Source: CAZAMP01 sp964486455 (GTDB lineage Bacteria > Eisenbacteria > RBG-16-71-46 > CAZAMP01). Taken from it: a stretch of DNA of 64,000 nucleotides. The stretch is taken from positions 28,917-92,916 of the forward strand of contig CAZAMP010000011.1 of the NCBI GenBank assembly GCA_964486455.1, in the 5' to 3' direction. The first letter of the stretch is position 1. Each line of letters starts with the position of its first letter. The position numbers and the translations under genes are program-made. The notes beneath the pieces were generated by a model. That model worked only from the letters and a program-made list of their open reading frames with translations. It was not told the origin of the DNA and made no database searches. Below are positions 41,237 to 50,171 of this stretch, piece by piece.

Positions 41237-41964
41237 GCGAGGCCGAGGGACTCGGCGATAAGTTTCAGCGGGGGACCCGTCACGCCCGTGCCGGGGAACC
41301 CCGCGAACCGCGGACTGTTTCCCGCAGGCCCGCCGCGACAAAGCGATATCGAAACGTGCCGAAGATCCCGCTCCCGCCGCCCGACCGAAAGGGTGGGGGA
41401 CCGATCTGGAAAGCGGTGAACGCGAGGCGAAGCGAACGGGATTACATCGACCGGCCGTTGCTGTTGCCGGAGCTGTCGCAGCTCGTGTGGGTAGCGCAGG
41501 GTGTGACATCACCGAAGGGTGAGGTCGACCTGCGCGCGGCCCCGTCGGCCGGTGCGCTTCACCCGATCGAGACGTACATCGTGTCGCACAGCGTCGATGG
41601 GCTCGACCCCGGCGTCTACCACTATGGGATCGAGAAGCATCTGATCGAGCTGATCAATCCGGGCGACCATCGCAAGGCCGTCGAGGCGGCTACGCTCGGG
41701 CAGAAACTCGCGAGGCTCGCGTCGGCGCTTTTCGTGTGGACCGCTGTTTTCGATCGCTGCAAGTTCAAATACGGCCAGCGCGCCTACCGCTACATCTATC
41801 TCGATGCCGGACACGTTGCGCACGGCGTCGCGTTGGCCGCATCCTCACTGGGCATTGGCAGTTGCCCAATCGGCGCTTTCTATGACGACGAGATGAACGA
41901 CCTCCTCGGCGTCGACGGCGACAAGGAAGGCGTCGTCTACATGACCGCGGTTGGGCGAAGCTAA
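41233..41964 (+). CDS. SagB/ThcOx-type nitroreductase-family oxidoreductase
   Basis: 243 residues, starting at a GTG that overlaps the SPFH stop (GTGA). A basic N-terminal extension precedes the FMN-dependent core: [11 protein letters not shown], then [25 protein letters not shown] and the C-terminal [23 protein letters not shown]. These are features of the SagB branch, known for azoline oxidation in peptide maturation but also found as stand-alone enzymes. No cyclodehydratase or precursor peptide gene is next to it, so its substrate is unknown. Coupling to an SPFH gene is unusual. Confidence 0.85.
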   Translation: MSEAEGLGDKFQRGTRHARAGEPREPRTVSRRPAATKRYRNVPKIPLPPPDRKGGGPIWKAVNARRSERDYIDRPLLLPELSQLVWVAQGVTSPKGEVDLRAAPSAGALHPIETYIVSHSVDGLDPGVYHYGIEKHLIELINPGDHRKAVEAATLGQKLARLASALFVWTAVFDRCKFKYGQRAYRYIYLDAGHVAHGVALAASSLGIGSCPIGAFYDDEMNDLLGVDGDKEGVVYMTAVGRS

Positions 41965-42008
41965 ACCTAGGGCCTCGTTCTCTCACGTGTCCTCACGTCT
42001 GGGGAGGT

Positions 42009-43355
42009 GTGTTGACTATCCGGCGATCCGTGATCCAGGTTCTCGGTGGGGTGTCAATCTCGCTTCTTGTTGTTCTTCTTGCCCTGTTTTGCCTGGCCTG
42101 CGACGGTGAGAATCGCTCATCGGATGACGCCGGACAGGACGGGAAGGCTTCCGAGGAACAAGATCCAAGCCATGGGCGGTGGCGCAAGCACCAACGGTTG
42201 TCTCAGGGCGATGAGCAGTTCACTCCAGAGCAAGATGCCAAGATCGAGGAACTGCGCGCCATCGGATATGCGAGCGGCTCGAGGTCGGTCTCGGCCGAGG
42301 GAGTAGAAGTGCATGTCCGGAGCAAGGTGGAGGCTGGGCTCAACTTCTACACATCAGGACATGGCCCCGAGGCCGTGTTGATGGACATGGACGGCGATGT
42401 GCTGCACCGCTGGCGCTACGACTTCTCGGATGTGTGGCCCGACTACCCGAAACCCCTTCCTAAGCCCTCCGGATGGTGGCGGCGCGCCCACCTCTTCGAA
42501 AACGGGGATATTCTCGCGATCTTCGCGGGGTTGGGGCTCATCAAGCTCGATAAGGATTCCAAGCTGCTCTGGGCACACTGCGGAGGCGAGCACCACGATC
42601 TCGATGTCTTGCCCGAGGGCAATATCTACGTATTGGAGCGCCACGCGCACATGGTCCTGAGAGTAAACGAGAAGGAGCCTATCCTGGAGGACTACCTCGT
42701 CGTTCTCGACCGCGACGGAAAGGAGAAGAAGAGGCTCTCTTTGATCGACGCTTTCGAGAACTCGAACTTCAAGCAACTCATCTTCGAGGGGAAGCGGGCC
42801 AGCGGAGACATTTTCCACACGAACAGCGTGGAAGTGCTCGACGGTCGGATCGCCGAGAAACTCCCGGCGTTCGCGAAGGGAAACGTCCTGACGTCAATGA
42901 ACGCGCTGGGAGTGATCGCCGTGGTTGATATCGACGAAGGCAGAGTGGTATGGGCGCACAAGGGTGACTTCATGGGCGGCGTTCACGATCCACGAATCCT
43001 ACAGAACGGCAACATGATATTCTTCGACAACCAGCGTGAGAGACGAAGATCGAGTATCACCGAGGTGAATCCGGTGACGATGGAAACTGTGTGGGAATAC
43101 ATGGGCACCGACAGCCGTCCTTTTCTTTCGCTGACGTGTGGTACGGTGCAGCGTCTTCAAAACGGCAACACACTTGTTTCCGAATCCGATGGGGGGCGAG
43201 CGTTCGAAGTCACTGCGGACAAGCAAATCGTCTGGGAATTCTACAATCCCGTGACCACTGGAGGGACGGGTCAGTTCATTGCCACCCTCTTCGAGGTCGT
43301 ACGGCTTCCGCAGGACTTCCCCACGACATGGGTAAGAAACAGCGGCACAGAATAG
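42009..43355 (+). CDS. arylsulfotransferase (ASST)-family lipoprotein
   Basis: About 448 residues. The start may be GTG 42009, TTG 42012 or GTG 42030; GGGGAGG lies at 42001-42007. A lipoprotein signal (L-F-C-L-A-C) precedes a beta-propeller with repeating G-D-I-L-A-I-F ... L-D-K-D-S-K-L-L-W-A-H blades. The pattern H-H-D-L-D-V-L-P-E-G-N, then H-T-N-S-V-E-V-L and H-D-P-R-I-L-Q-N-G-N are the His-bearing blades of arylsulfate sulfotransferases, which move sulfate between phenols in the periplasm. N-S-V-E is normal for this family. Exact substrate unknown. Confidence 0.85.
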   Translation: MLTIRRSVIQVLGGVSISLLVVLLALFCLACDGENRSSDDAGQDGKASEEQDPSHGRWRKHQRLSQGDEQFTPEQDAKIEELRAIGYASGSRSVSAEGVEVHVRSKVEAGLNFYTSGHGPEAVLMDMDGDVLHRWRYDFSDVWPDYPKPLPKPSGWWRRAHLFENGDILAIFAGLGLIKLDKDSKLLWAHCGGEHHDLDVLPEGNIYVLERHAHMVLRVNEKEPILEDYLVVLDRDGKEKKRLSLIDAFENSNFKQLIFEGKRASGDIFHTNSVEVLDGRIAEKLPAFAKGNVLTSMNALGVIAVVDIDEGRVVWAHKGDFMGGVHDPRILQNGNMIFFDNQRERRRSSITEVNPVTMETVWEYMGTDSRPFLSLTCGTVQRLQNGNTLVSESDGGRAFEVTADKQIVWEFYNPVTTGGTGQFIATLFEVVRLPQDFPTTWVRNSGTE

Positions 43356-43514
43356 CGTTTGGCCTACTGAATGTCCCAACGCCTGTGGTGCTTGATCACG
43401 CGGCGCAGCATTCACCTTTCTCTATTATTGTCCCACACCGATCTTACGATCCACTCGAGATCTCAGCTGTGATAGCCTTGAGGATTGTGTGTCATCTCCG
43501 AAGAAGGAGGCGGT

Positions 43515-45416
43515 GTGAAAGGGGCCACCCTAGCTCTGGCCTCACTGATCCTTTGTGTCACTCCGCTCCAGTCAAACGCACTTGAACTCGTGACAAACGG
43601 CGACTTCGAAGAAGCAACAAGCACAGGTTGGGAAGAGAGCATCGCGGGACTCGGCGCAACGATCAGTCGGGGCACTTTCTACGACATCGACATGGACTAC
43701 GAGGTGCATCTCGAAAAGACATCCGGGTCGGGCCATGTCAAGTTGAAGCAACAGTTCAGTATCCCATCGACGAACATCACGCTATCGGCCAAGCTGAAGA
43801 TCTACGCCGAGGCCACCGGGATCGCTTGGGCGTCCGCCGGGCTTGCCATCATCTATCTGGATCAGAACGATGCGCTGCTCGGCAGAACCGTGATCGGCGC
43901 CAAGACGCGATTGTGTCCTTGGGTTGATTCGCCGACGTTTCACTACATCGATGCCGAGGGTGATCAGTGGGCCGAGTACGCGCTGGATCTCGGCGAAGAG
44001 CTTCTGAACCTCCCCGGTATCGAGCGTGAGCGAATAAGGAAACTGGATGTTCAGCTCGCCGTAGTCGCGGTGGATTGCTGAGGCGGCGGGGAGCTGGCGG
44101 AGGTCTTCGCCGACGACATATCGGTATCGTTCAAGAGCGATAGTCCGACCATCGTGCACGTCGACCACTCGATGGACTATGCCCCCGAAGGAAACGGTCG
44201 TCTCGATCCATGTGAGATCGTGCCGCTCATCGTCACGCTCAAGAACTTCGGAGGTTCAGCGAAGAACGTAACGGCGAAGCTCGCGACCACGGACTCGCAC
44301 GTCGCGATCCATCAAGCGGACGCGGAGTACGGTGATCTCAATACTGGGACGGAATCCAGCAACATCGGCACACCGTTCGTGATCGAGGCCGTGGGAGACG
44401 TCTCCTCGGGACACGTGGCCAAGATGAGTCTCTCGATCAGCGACGACAACGGCGAATACGCGACGACGTTCGATCTCCTCATCGGGCAAAACCACTACAT
44501 GGTATGGGATCCGACCCCGGACGCATCCGGTGGGGCGCTCTACGGCAACATCTTGAGCTCACTGGGTTACACGGGCGGACGGTATGAGACGTTGCCCATT
44601 TCCCGTCTCCCCGACACACAGACCCTCTTCGTATCGGCAGGTGTCTACGACAACAACTACATCATCATGGAAGAATCACCGCAGGCGGCGGCCATCGTGG
44701 GCTTCCTGTTCGGGGGCGGCCGCGTCTATCTCGAGGGCAACGATGTCTGGTACTACGATCCCATCGCGGGCGGATATGACTTCAAGTTCCTCTTCGGAAT
44801 CGATGCCCCACTCGACGGAACAGAAGATCTACCGGCCGTTCGCGGCGTTCCGGGCACATTCGCCGACGGGATGACTCTCGGCTACGAGGGGGAGTTGTCG
44901 TACATGGATCGGATCAGCCCGGTCGGATCCGCCGAGCTGGTCCTCGAGTGTGTCGCGCCGGTGTACGGATGCGGCGTTTCCAACGAGGCCTGGATGTACA
45001 AGACGATCGGGACCTCGTTCGAGATCGCCGGGCTGGTGGATGGCGCGCCTCCTTCCACGCGCATGAATCTCATCAGCGCGATCATGGACTTCTTCCTCCC
45101 GGCGACCGTTGGTGTCGCCGATGGGGTGGCACCGGCGACGTTCGAAACGAAGCTGACCGCGTCCCCCAATCCGTTCAATCCCATGACGGAGATCGCGTTC
45201 GACGTGCCCGCGCCAGGTTTCGTCCGGTTGACCGTTCATGATCTTTCCGGGAGGCGGGTACGAATGCTGTCAGAGGGCACATCGGCCGCCGGGTCTCGGC
45301 GGATCACCTGGGACGGAACCGATGATGCCGGGCGGGTCCAGGCGAGCGGCGTCTACTTCGTTCGTCTCCATGGTGACGGTGTCGCCGGCGCTAACCGACT
45401 CGTTCTGTTGAAGTAG
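43515..45416 (+). CDS. probable extracellular selenoprotein with Cys-Sec pair and FlgD-like tail
   Basis: One open frame of 634 codons interrupted only by UGA at 44079-44081 (residue 189). An AGGAGG site (43505-43510) lies before GTG 43515. Signal peptide to about residue 24; carbohydrate-binding-like beta domain about 25-205 containing V-A-V-D-C-U-G-G-G-E; then a D-x-D/CARDB-like strand domain (P-T-I-V-H-V-D-H ... V-T-L-K-N-F-G-G-S-A-K-N), a gingipain-like region around 320-420, and the FlgD-type tail (P-N-P-F-N-P at about 555 to the end, S-G-V-Y-F-V-R-L). The UGA is followed by a SECIS-like hairpin with loop AGGUCU. Without read-through the first part would end inside its folded domain. Function unknown; a redox-active Cys-Sec bond at the surface is inferred. 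Confidence 0.8.
44079..44111 (+). promoter_or_regulatory. UGA codon with bacterial SECIS-like hairpin
   Basis: UGA at 44079-44081, 14 bases, stem GGCGG (44096-44100), loop AGGUCU (44101-44106), stem UCGCC (44107-44111), with one G-U pair next to the loop. The loop is the one I know from the E. coli fdhF SECIS element. UGA-to-loop distance is 19 bases (17 in fdhF). The element lies inside the reading frame, as bacterial SECIS elements do. Confidence 0.8.
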
Positions 45417-45438
45417 CACGCGCCGCATCTTTGGAGTG

Positions 45439-45457
45439 CTCGGCGTCCGGCGCCGAG
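45439..45457 (+). terminator. hairpin after the Cys-Sec protein gene
   Basis: CTCGGCG (45439-45445) pairs perfectly with CGCCGAG (45451-45457), loop TCCGG, 22 bases after the stop. No T tract follows, so it is a weak terminator or a transcript-stabilising hairpin. Confidence 0.4.
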
Positions 45458-45607
45458 AGTAGACTGTCTGACGGATAGACATGCCGCGCTGCCGGATGAG
45501 CGTCGCAACATCTTCCCGCCGATCAACCCTTGCGCTAGATGATCACACCCGACCGGCCGTATCGCGGCACCGCACGCTTCCATTCCTTTCAAAGGAGGTC
45601 GGTTGTG

Positions 45608-45901
45608 ATGTCCAAACTCCATTTCGTGCTCCTCGTGTCCGTCGCGTGTCTGAGTACGTTGGCATGCGAATCGATCCAGCGGGACCAACAAGTCGATGAG
45701 GTGTTGATCACCGAGCCGATCCCACTGGAATACGGACGGCTCGTCAGTGTGACGGAGCACACGGAACTCAGGCGCGCAGCACTCTGGTTCGAGAAGGAGG
45801 ACACGATCAGCGTGGTGTGGGTACGCATTCCTCGCAATCTTGGCGAGCTCGCGCTTCCGGGGGAGATCCATGACCAGTTGCTACGAATCCCCAGGCAGTG
45901 A
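45608..45901 (+). CDS. small lipoprotein of unknown function
   Basis: 97 residues from the ATG at 45608 (AAGGAGGT at 45592-45599). The signal ends in the lipobox S-T-L-A-C. The mature chain of about 78 residues is charged, with no further Cys and no recognisable domain. A small membrane protein gene follows after 44 bases, itself overlapping a phosphatase gene, so the three may form one operon. Confidence 0.7.
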   Translation: MSKLHFVLLVSVACLSTLACESIQRDQQVDEVLITEPIPLEYGRLVSVTEHTELRRAALWFEKEDTISVVWVRIPRNLGELALPGEIHDQLLRIPRQ

Positions 45902-45945
45902 CGACCACCTCCATGTCACGATGAATCCCAAGCGAGGAGGACGAC

Positions 45946-46176
45946 ATGTTGATGAACAAACTGGTCTCGATCGTGTCGCGCATCGCGTTTGCCGCGAGTC
46001 TCGTCTTGATCGTGGTCTCAATCATTGAGAAGGTTGCCAACACGACCGGCTACACGATTCTCAAGGGGGCCTACACGCCAAGCAGACTTCTCGAGATCGC
46101 GGCGGTCTTTCTCATTCTGGTGATCGCATTGCTTCTGCGGCAGGTTCGTGACGGATTGGAAAAGAGGAATGCATAG
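45946..46176 (+). CDS. small two-helix membrane protein
   Basis: 76 residues with a GAGGAGGA ribosome site. Two hydrophobic helices (about residues 8-28 and 48-66) are separated by a loop with T-T-G-Y-T-I-L-K, and the tail is basic. No family recognised. The end overlaps the start of the metallophosphatase gene by a few bases. Confidence 0.7.
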   Translation: MLMNKLVSIVSRIAFAASLVLIVVSIIEKVANTTGYTILKGAYTPSRLLEIAAVFLILVIALLLRQVRDGLEKRNA

Positions 46177-47140
46177 ACAAATCACACCGACGATCTCGCG
46201 GTTGTCAGTTGTCATAGTCTGTTTTCTCGTGGTGGCGTCGACGGCGACGCCACCGCCGACGGGGCTATCGGCCGGCCCTCTGTATGAGGCCGGCGCACCC
46301 CGCATCGTTGCGATCGGCGATCTGCACGGTGACCTCGACGCGGCGCGTAGAGCACTGCGGCTCGCCGGGGCCATCGATGAAAGCGACCGCTGGATCGGGG
46401 ACGATCTCGTGATCGTGCAAACCGGTGACATTCTGGACCGGGGAGACGATGAGCAGGCCATTCTCGATCTCTTCGATCGTATCGAGCCGGAGGCCGTTGA
46501 AGCCGGTGGGCGGGTCTACGTGCTGAACGGTAACCATGAGCTGATGAACGCCGAGCTGGACCTCCGATACGTCACCGCTGGCGGCTACGAGGACTTCCAG
46601 GATGCGGTTTCCGTTGACCCGGACGATCCGGAGCTGGCTGCGTACGATGACTCACTGCGCGCGCGGGTCATGGCGTTTCGACCGGGCGGTGTCTATGCAC
46701 GCCAGCTGTCTCGGTACAACGTCGTTCTGATCCTCGGCGGGAATGTGTTCGTTCATGGTGGCATCTTGCCGAAGCACGTGGACTACGGGCTGGAGAGACT
46801 CAACGCCGAAGTCAGTATGTGGCTGAACGGCGATGGCGAGCACCCGCCGCTCCTCGAGGAGCGGGAATCGCCGGTGTGGGCACGACGCTATTCCAGGGAC
46901 GTCGATGACGACGACTGCGAGACGTTGGCGGACGTGCTCGAAAGCCTGTCGGCTGAGCGAATGATCGTCGGCCATACGGTCCAGTCGAACGGTGTGACGA
47001 CCTATTGCAACGATCGGGTCTGGTGCATCGACGTCGGCATGTCGACCTACTACGGCGGCGACATCGCGGTGCTGGAAATCACGGACGACGGCCTGCGCGT
47101 GCTCACCGAGGCGGTCACGCCGGTCGACTCTTCCGAATAA
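46169..47140 (+). CDS. secreted metallophosphoesterase (PPP-type, calcineurin-like)
   Basis: 323 residues from ATG 46169; a GTG at 46148 is an alternative. A signal peptide is followed by the complete dimetal site: A-I-G-D-L-H-G-D, Q-T-G-D-I-L-D-R-G-D-D, L-N-G-N-H-E-L, H-G-G-I near the middle, and I-V-G-H-T near residue 265. The arrangement, with the G-D-x-x-D-R-G signature of PPP phosphatases in an exported protein, is like the bacterial Shewanella-like phosphatases. Substrate may be a phosphoprotein or a small phosphoester in the periplasm. Confidence 0.9.
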   Translation: MHRQITPTISRLSVVIVCFLVVASTATPPPTGLSAGPLYEAGAPRIVAIGDLHGDLDAARRALRLAGAIDESDRWIGDDLVIVQTGDILDRGDDEQAILDLFDRIEPEAVEAGGRVYVLNGNHELMNAELDLRYVTAGGYEDFQDAVSVDPDDPELAAYDDSLRARVMAFRPGGVYARQLSRYNVVLILGGNVFVHGGILPKHVDYGLERLNAEVSMWLNGDGEHPPLLEERESPVWARRYSRDVDDDDCETLADVLESLSAERMIVGHTVQSNGVTTYCNDRVWCIDVGMSTYYGGDIAVLEITDDGLRVLTEAVTPVDSSE

Positions 47141-47261
47141 TGTGGTCGGAAATACACTCCCCAGCGTACAATTGAAGCATTGAGGCAAACGAGGCGGTTG
47201 AGACACCATTGCGGTCGGGTGGAGATGGTCCTCGACCACGCAGCAAGAGGAGGCCTCCGCC

Positions 47262-49313
47262 ATGGAAAGAGTTCACGCTTCCGGGAACGTCATCAGCCGC
47301 GTTCTCGCGGTCGCCCTGATCGCGCTCGCCGCCACTCAGCTTCCCGCCCAAGCCAGCGACGGAATCGAAGCTCACGGAGCCCACGATCCCGACTACTTTG
47401 CCCACTTGCTTGACGCCGAGCATTCGGGAAGCACCGTCTACATCGTGGGCGTGAGCGGCTTCAGCATCTACGACGTCTCGAATCCCGCCGACCCTGTGCT
47501 CGTGGGTCGCTATCAACCGGGCGGCGCCTACTATTCGGCCGCCGTTGGCGCGACACACGCCTACTGCGGAGCACGCCATGGCGGGCTTCAGACGCTCGAC
47601 GTGACGAATCCGTCGAACCCGCAACGCGTCGACACGATCGACCACGACGGTGTGCAGTATGAAGGGGTCCTTCTCTACGGTGACGTGCTCTATGCGGCGC
47701 GTCATGACGCGGGAATCGATGTGCTCGACGTGTCGACACCGTCGAACCCGGTGTCGCTGCACGTGATCACGACCGGTGTGGTGAACGCGTACAAGTTTGC
47801 GAGAACCGGCACGACGCTCTACGTGGCGGACGGCACGGGCGGTGTGAAGCTCTTTGACGTATCCGTTCCCGAGAGCCCCATGCTTGTCGATTCGATCAGC
47901 GCGTCGGGTGTCGTCCAGGACGTCTCGTACCGCGACGGGCTCCTGGCCGCGGCGTCGGGTGGACCGGGCGTGGACATCTACGACGCGACCGACTCGGACT
48001 CGCCGATCTGGCAGGGGATCTACGATTCGTCTTCCTCCGCCTTCAACATCGATCTCTCGAACGGTCATCTGTTCATCGCGGACTGGGACGATGTCGAGGT
48101 GGTTGATCTATCCGATCCGACCGATCCCGTGCAGGTTGGCTGGGAAGACACGCCCGGCCGTGTCATGGGCCTCGTCACCGACGGCAACATGATCTACGTG
48201 GCGGACTGGGACACGTTCCGCGTTTACGAGTATGGCGCCGTCGTGAATCCGGACATCCATGTCTCGCCGACGGCCGTGACGTTCAACAACGTCGACCCAG
48301 GCGACGACGATACCGCGGTCGTCTCCGTCACGAATACGGGCGTGAGCAGTCTCAACGTGACCGGCATTCACATGAACGGATCGTCGGCGTTCGACGTGGA
48401 TCAGACCCCGTTCTCGGCGCTCGAAGACGAGACGGTGGATCTCACGGTCACCTTCTCTCCAACGAACGGAAATCCGCAGTCCGCGACGCTTCGATTTGTC
48501 TCGAACGACCCGGACGAGTCGCCCGTGACCGTCACGCTGAGCGGCAATCCCGGCACCTTGCAGGTCGGAGACGTCGCGCCCGACTTCACCCTGATGGCCC
48601 TCGACGGCTTTCCGTACACACTGTCGGACTTTCGGGGGAACGTGGTCGTTCTTGCGTTCTTCGCATCGTGGTGACCCGTGTGCGGTCCGGAGTTTTCGGA
48701 CCTCGAAACGACGATCTGGCAGACGTACCAACCCTACGGCCTTTTCGCATTCGGCATAAACCGGCAGGAGAGCCAAAGCGTGGTGCAGGATTTCGTCGAT
48801 CAGTTCGGCATCACGTTCCCTGTTCTCCTCGACCAGACAGGACAGGTGTACGTGGACTACTGGATCGACGGCTGTTCGTCGCCGTTCCCACGCGACTTCA
48901 TCATCGACCAGGACGGTCTGGTCGCCTATCTCAATTGTGAGTACGTCCCGGACGACATGACGGCCGTCATCGACAGTCTTCTCGGTCTCGTCGACGTGGA
49001 TCCGGACGGGGGGGATTGGGGCGACGTGGCGAATGGGCAGATGCCCCTTCTGAGAAACGCGCCCAATCCGTTCGGGGCGTCGACCGTGATGGAATTCGAC
49101 GTCGCGCGCGACGAGCGCGTGATGATCGAGATCTTCAACGTCGCGGGTGTTCGGGTGCGATCCGTGTTGGACGAGACCCTGCAGTCGGGCCGGCATCGCC
49201 ACGCGTGGGACGCGAGAGACGACCTGGGCCGGCCGGTTCCATCCGGCGTCTATTTCTATCGACTGAGCGCCGTCGATGAGACCCGTACGCAGCGGATGAT
49301 CGTCAGGCGGTAG
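47262..49313 (+). CDS. probable extracellular selenoprotein redoxin with beta-propeller and FlgD-like tail
   Basis: A 684-codon frame interrupted only by UGA at 48672-48674 (residue 471). It starts with AGAGGAGG before ATG 47262. Signal peptide to about residue 30; LVIVD-type propeller repeats about 40-325 (V-x-x-Y-D-V-S-x-P-x-x-P-V motifs); choice-of-anchor/ASH-like domain about 330-430; TlpA/peroxiredoxin-like redoxin about 435-580; FlgD-like tail from P-N-P-F at about 600. In the redoxin the UGA stands in F-F-A-S-W-U-P-V-C-G-P-E, where relatives have the first Cys of C-x-x-C. A SECIS-like hairpin follows. The protein would be a surface-bound selenol oxidoreductase; its partner is unknown. 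Confidence 0.85.
48672..48702 (+). promoter_or_regulatory. UGA codon with bacterial SECIS-like hairpin
   Basis: UGA at 48672-48674, 9 bases, a perfect 6-bp stem GGUCCG/CGGACC (48684-48689 and 48697-48702) and a 7-base loop GAGUUUU starting with G. UGA-to-loop distance is 15 bases. A G in the first two loop positions is the main conserved feature of bacterial SECIS elements. Confidence 0.8.
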
Positions 49314-49342
49314 CCGTTACCCCTGATCGTCTCGGGGCGCGA

Positions 49343-50008
49343 TCATCGATCGCACCAGGCGCGATCGAGCCAGTAGACGATCTTCCATGACGGCTGTGAG
49401 TCGGGCGGGTCGGTGAGTCTCAGCACGTAGAGGCTCGGCTGTTCCCGGAAGCCGACGTAGTCTCCCAGATCGACCCGCCGCCAACAAACCGGTACCTGGA
49501 CGAAGCCGTTCTCCGCGGGATAGGCGTCAAGCGTGCACGGCTCGGCAGGGGCGATGACCAGGTCGATCTCCAGCACCTCGCGCCCGGCAAAGAGACGCCT
49601 CATTCGCTCCTGGTCCTCCTCGTACGTGAACTCCCGAACACCCAGACAGTCCCGGAAGATGAACGCCGGATCCAGCAGCGCCGTGTAGAAGTCGAGAAAC
49701 TCCTGGGCGATCACGACACCGAGATTGTAGACGACGTTCTCCGGAGACGTGAACGGCCGCATGACGAGCGTGGCGGCTTCTTCCGGACCCTCCGAGTGCA
49801 GGCGAATGTAGTCATCGTGGTTGGAGCCGTTGAGAAACCGGCAGCCGTGAGAGCGCGGCATGGCCTCGATCTTCTTCCAGAGGTACTTCTTGATCTCGTA
49901 TCGCTTGGCCGGATCATTGATCTTGGAAGCGTCGGCGGCCGGGCCAACGACGATCGGGGCCGACGCGATCAACGCGGAGAAGAGCGCGAGGTGGACAATC
50001 GAGCGCAT
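49343..50008 (-). CDS. exported protein of unknown function
   Basis: 221 residues from ATG 50008, with GGGAGG directly upstream. A signal peptide (M-R-S-I-V-H-L-A-L-F-S ... A-D-A-S) is followed by an alpha+beta domain with a K-R-Y-E-I-K-K-Y-L-W-K-K-I-E segment, several aromatic strands (P-S-L-Y-V-L-R-L-T) and four to five Cys. The overall outline recalls NTF2-like/SnoaL domains, but I cannot confirm it. Convergent with the redoxin gene. Confidence 0.7.
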   Translation of the reverse strand: MRSIVHLALFSALIASAPIVVGPAADASKINDPAKRYEIKKYLWKKIEAMPRSHGCRFLNGSNHDDYIRLHSEGPEEAATLVMRPFTSPENVVYNLGVVIAQEFLDFYTALLDPAFIFRDCLGVREFTYEEDQERMRRLFAGREVLEIDLVIAPAEPCTLDAYPAENGFVQVPVCWRRVDLGDYVGFREQPSLYVLRLTDPPDSQPSWKIVYWLDRAWCDR

Positions 50009-50171
50009 GACGACCTCCCCGGGAGGGGAATCATCCACACGAGTCGAGAGTCGTGCGCAATGCGAACGGTTCGATGCGAGGGAGATCGGCCCACAGCATG
50101 TTGGGGCTTCGAAGGTACGACACCAGCGTACCACCGGCGCGGAGGTTGTGGCAAACGATCGGTCTACGCCG

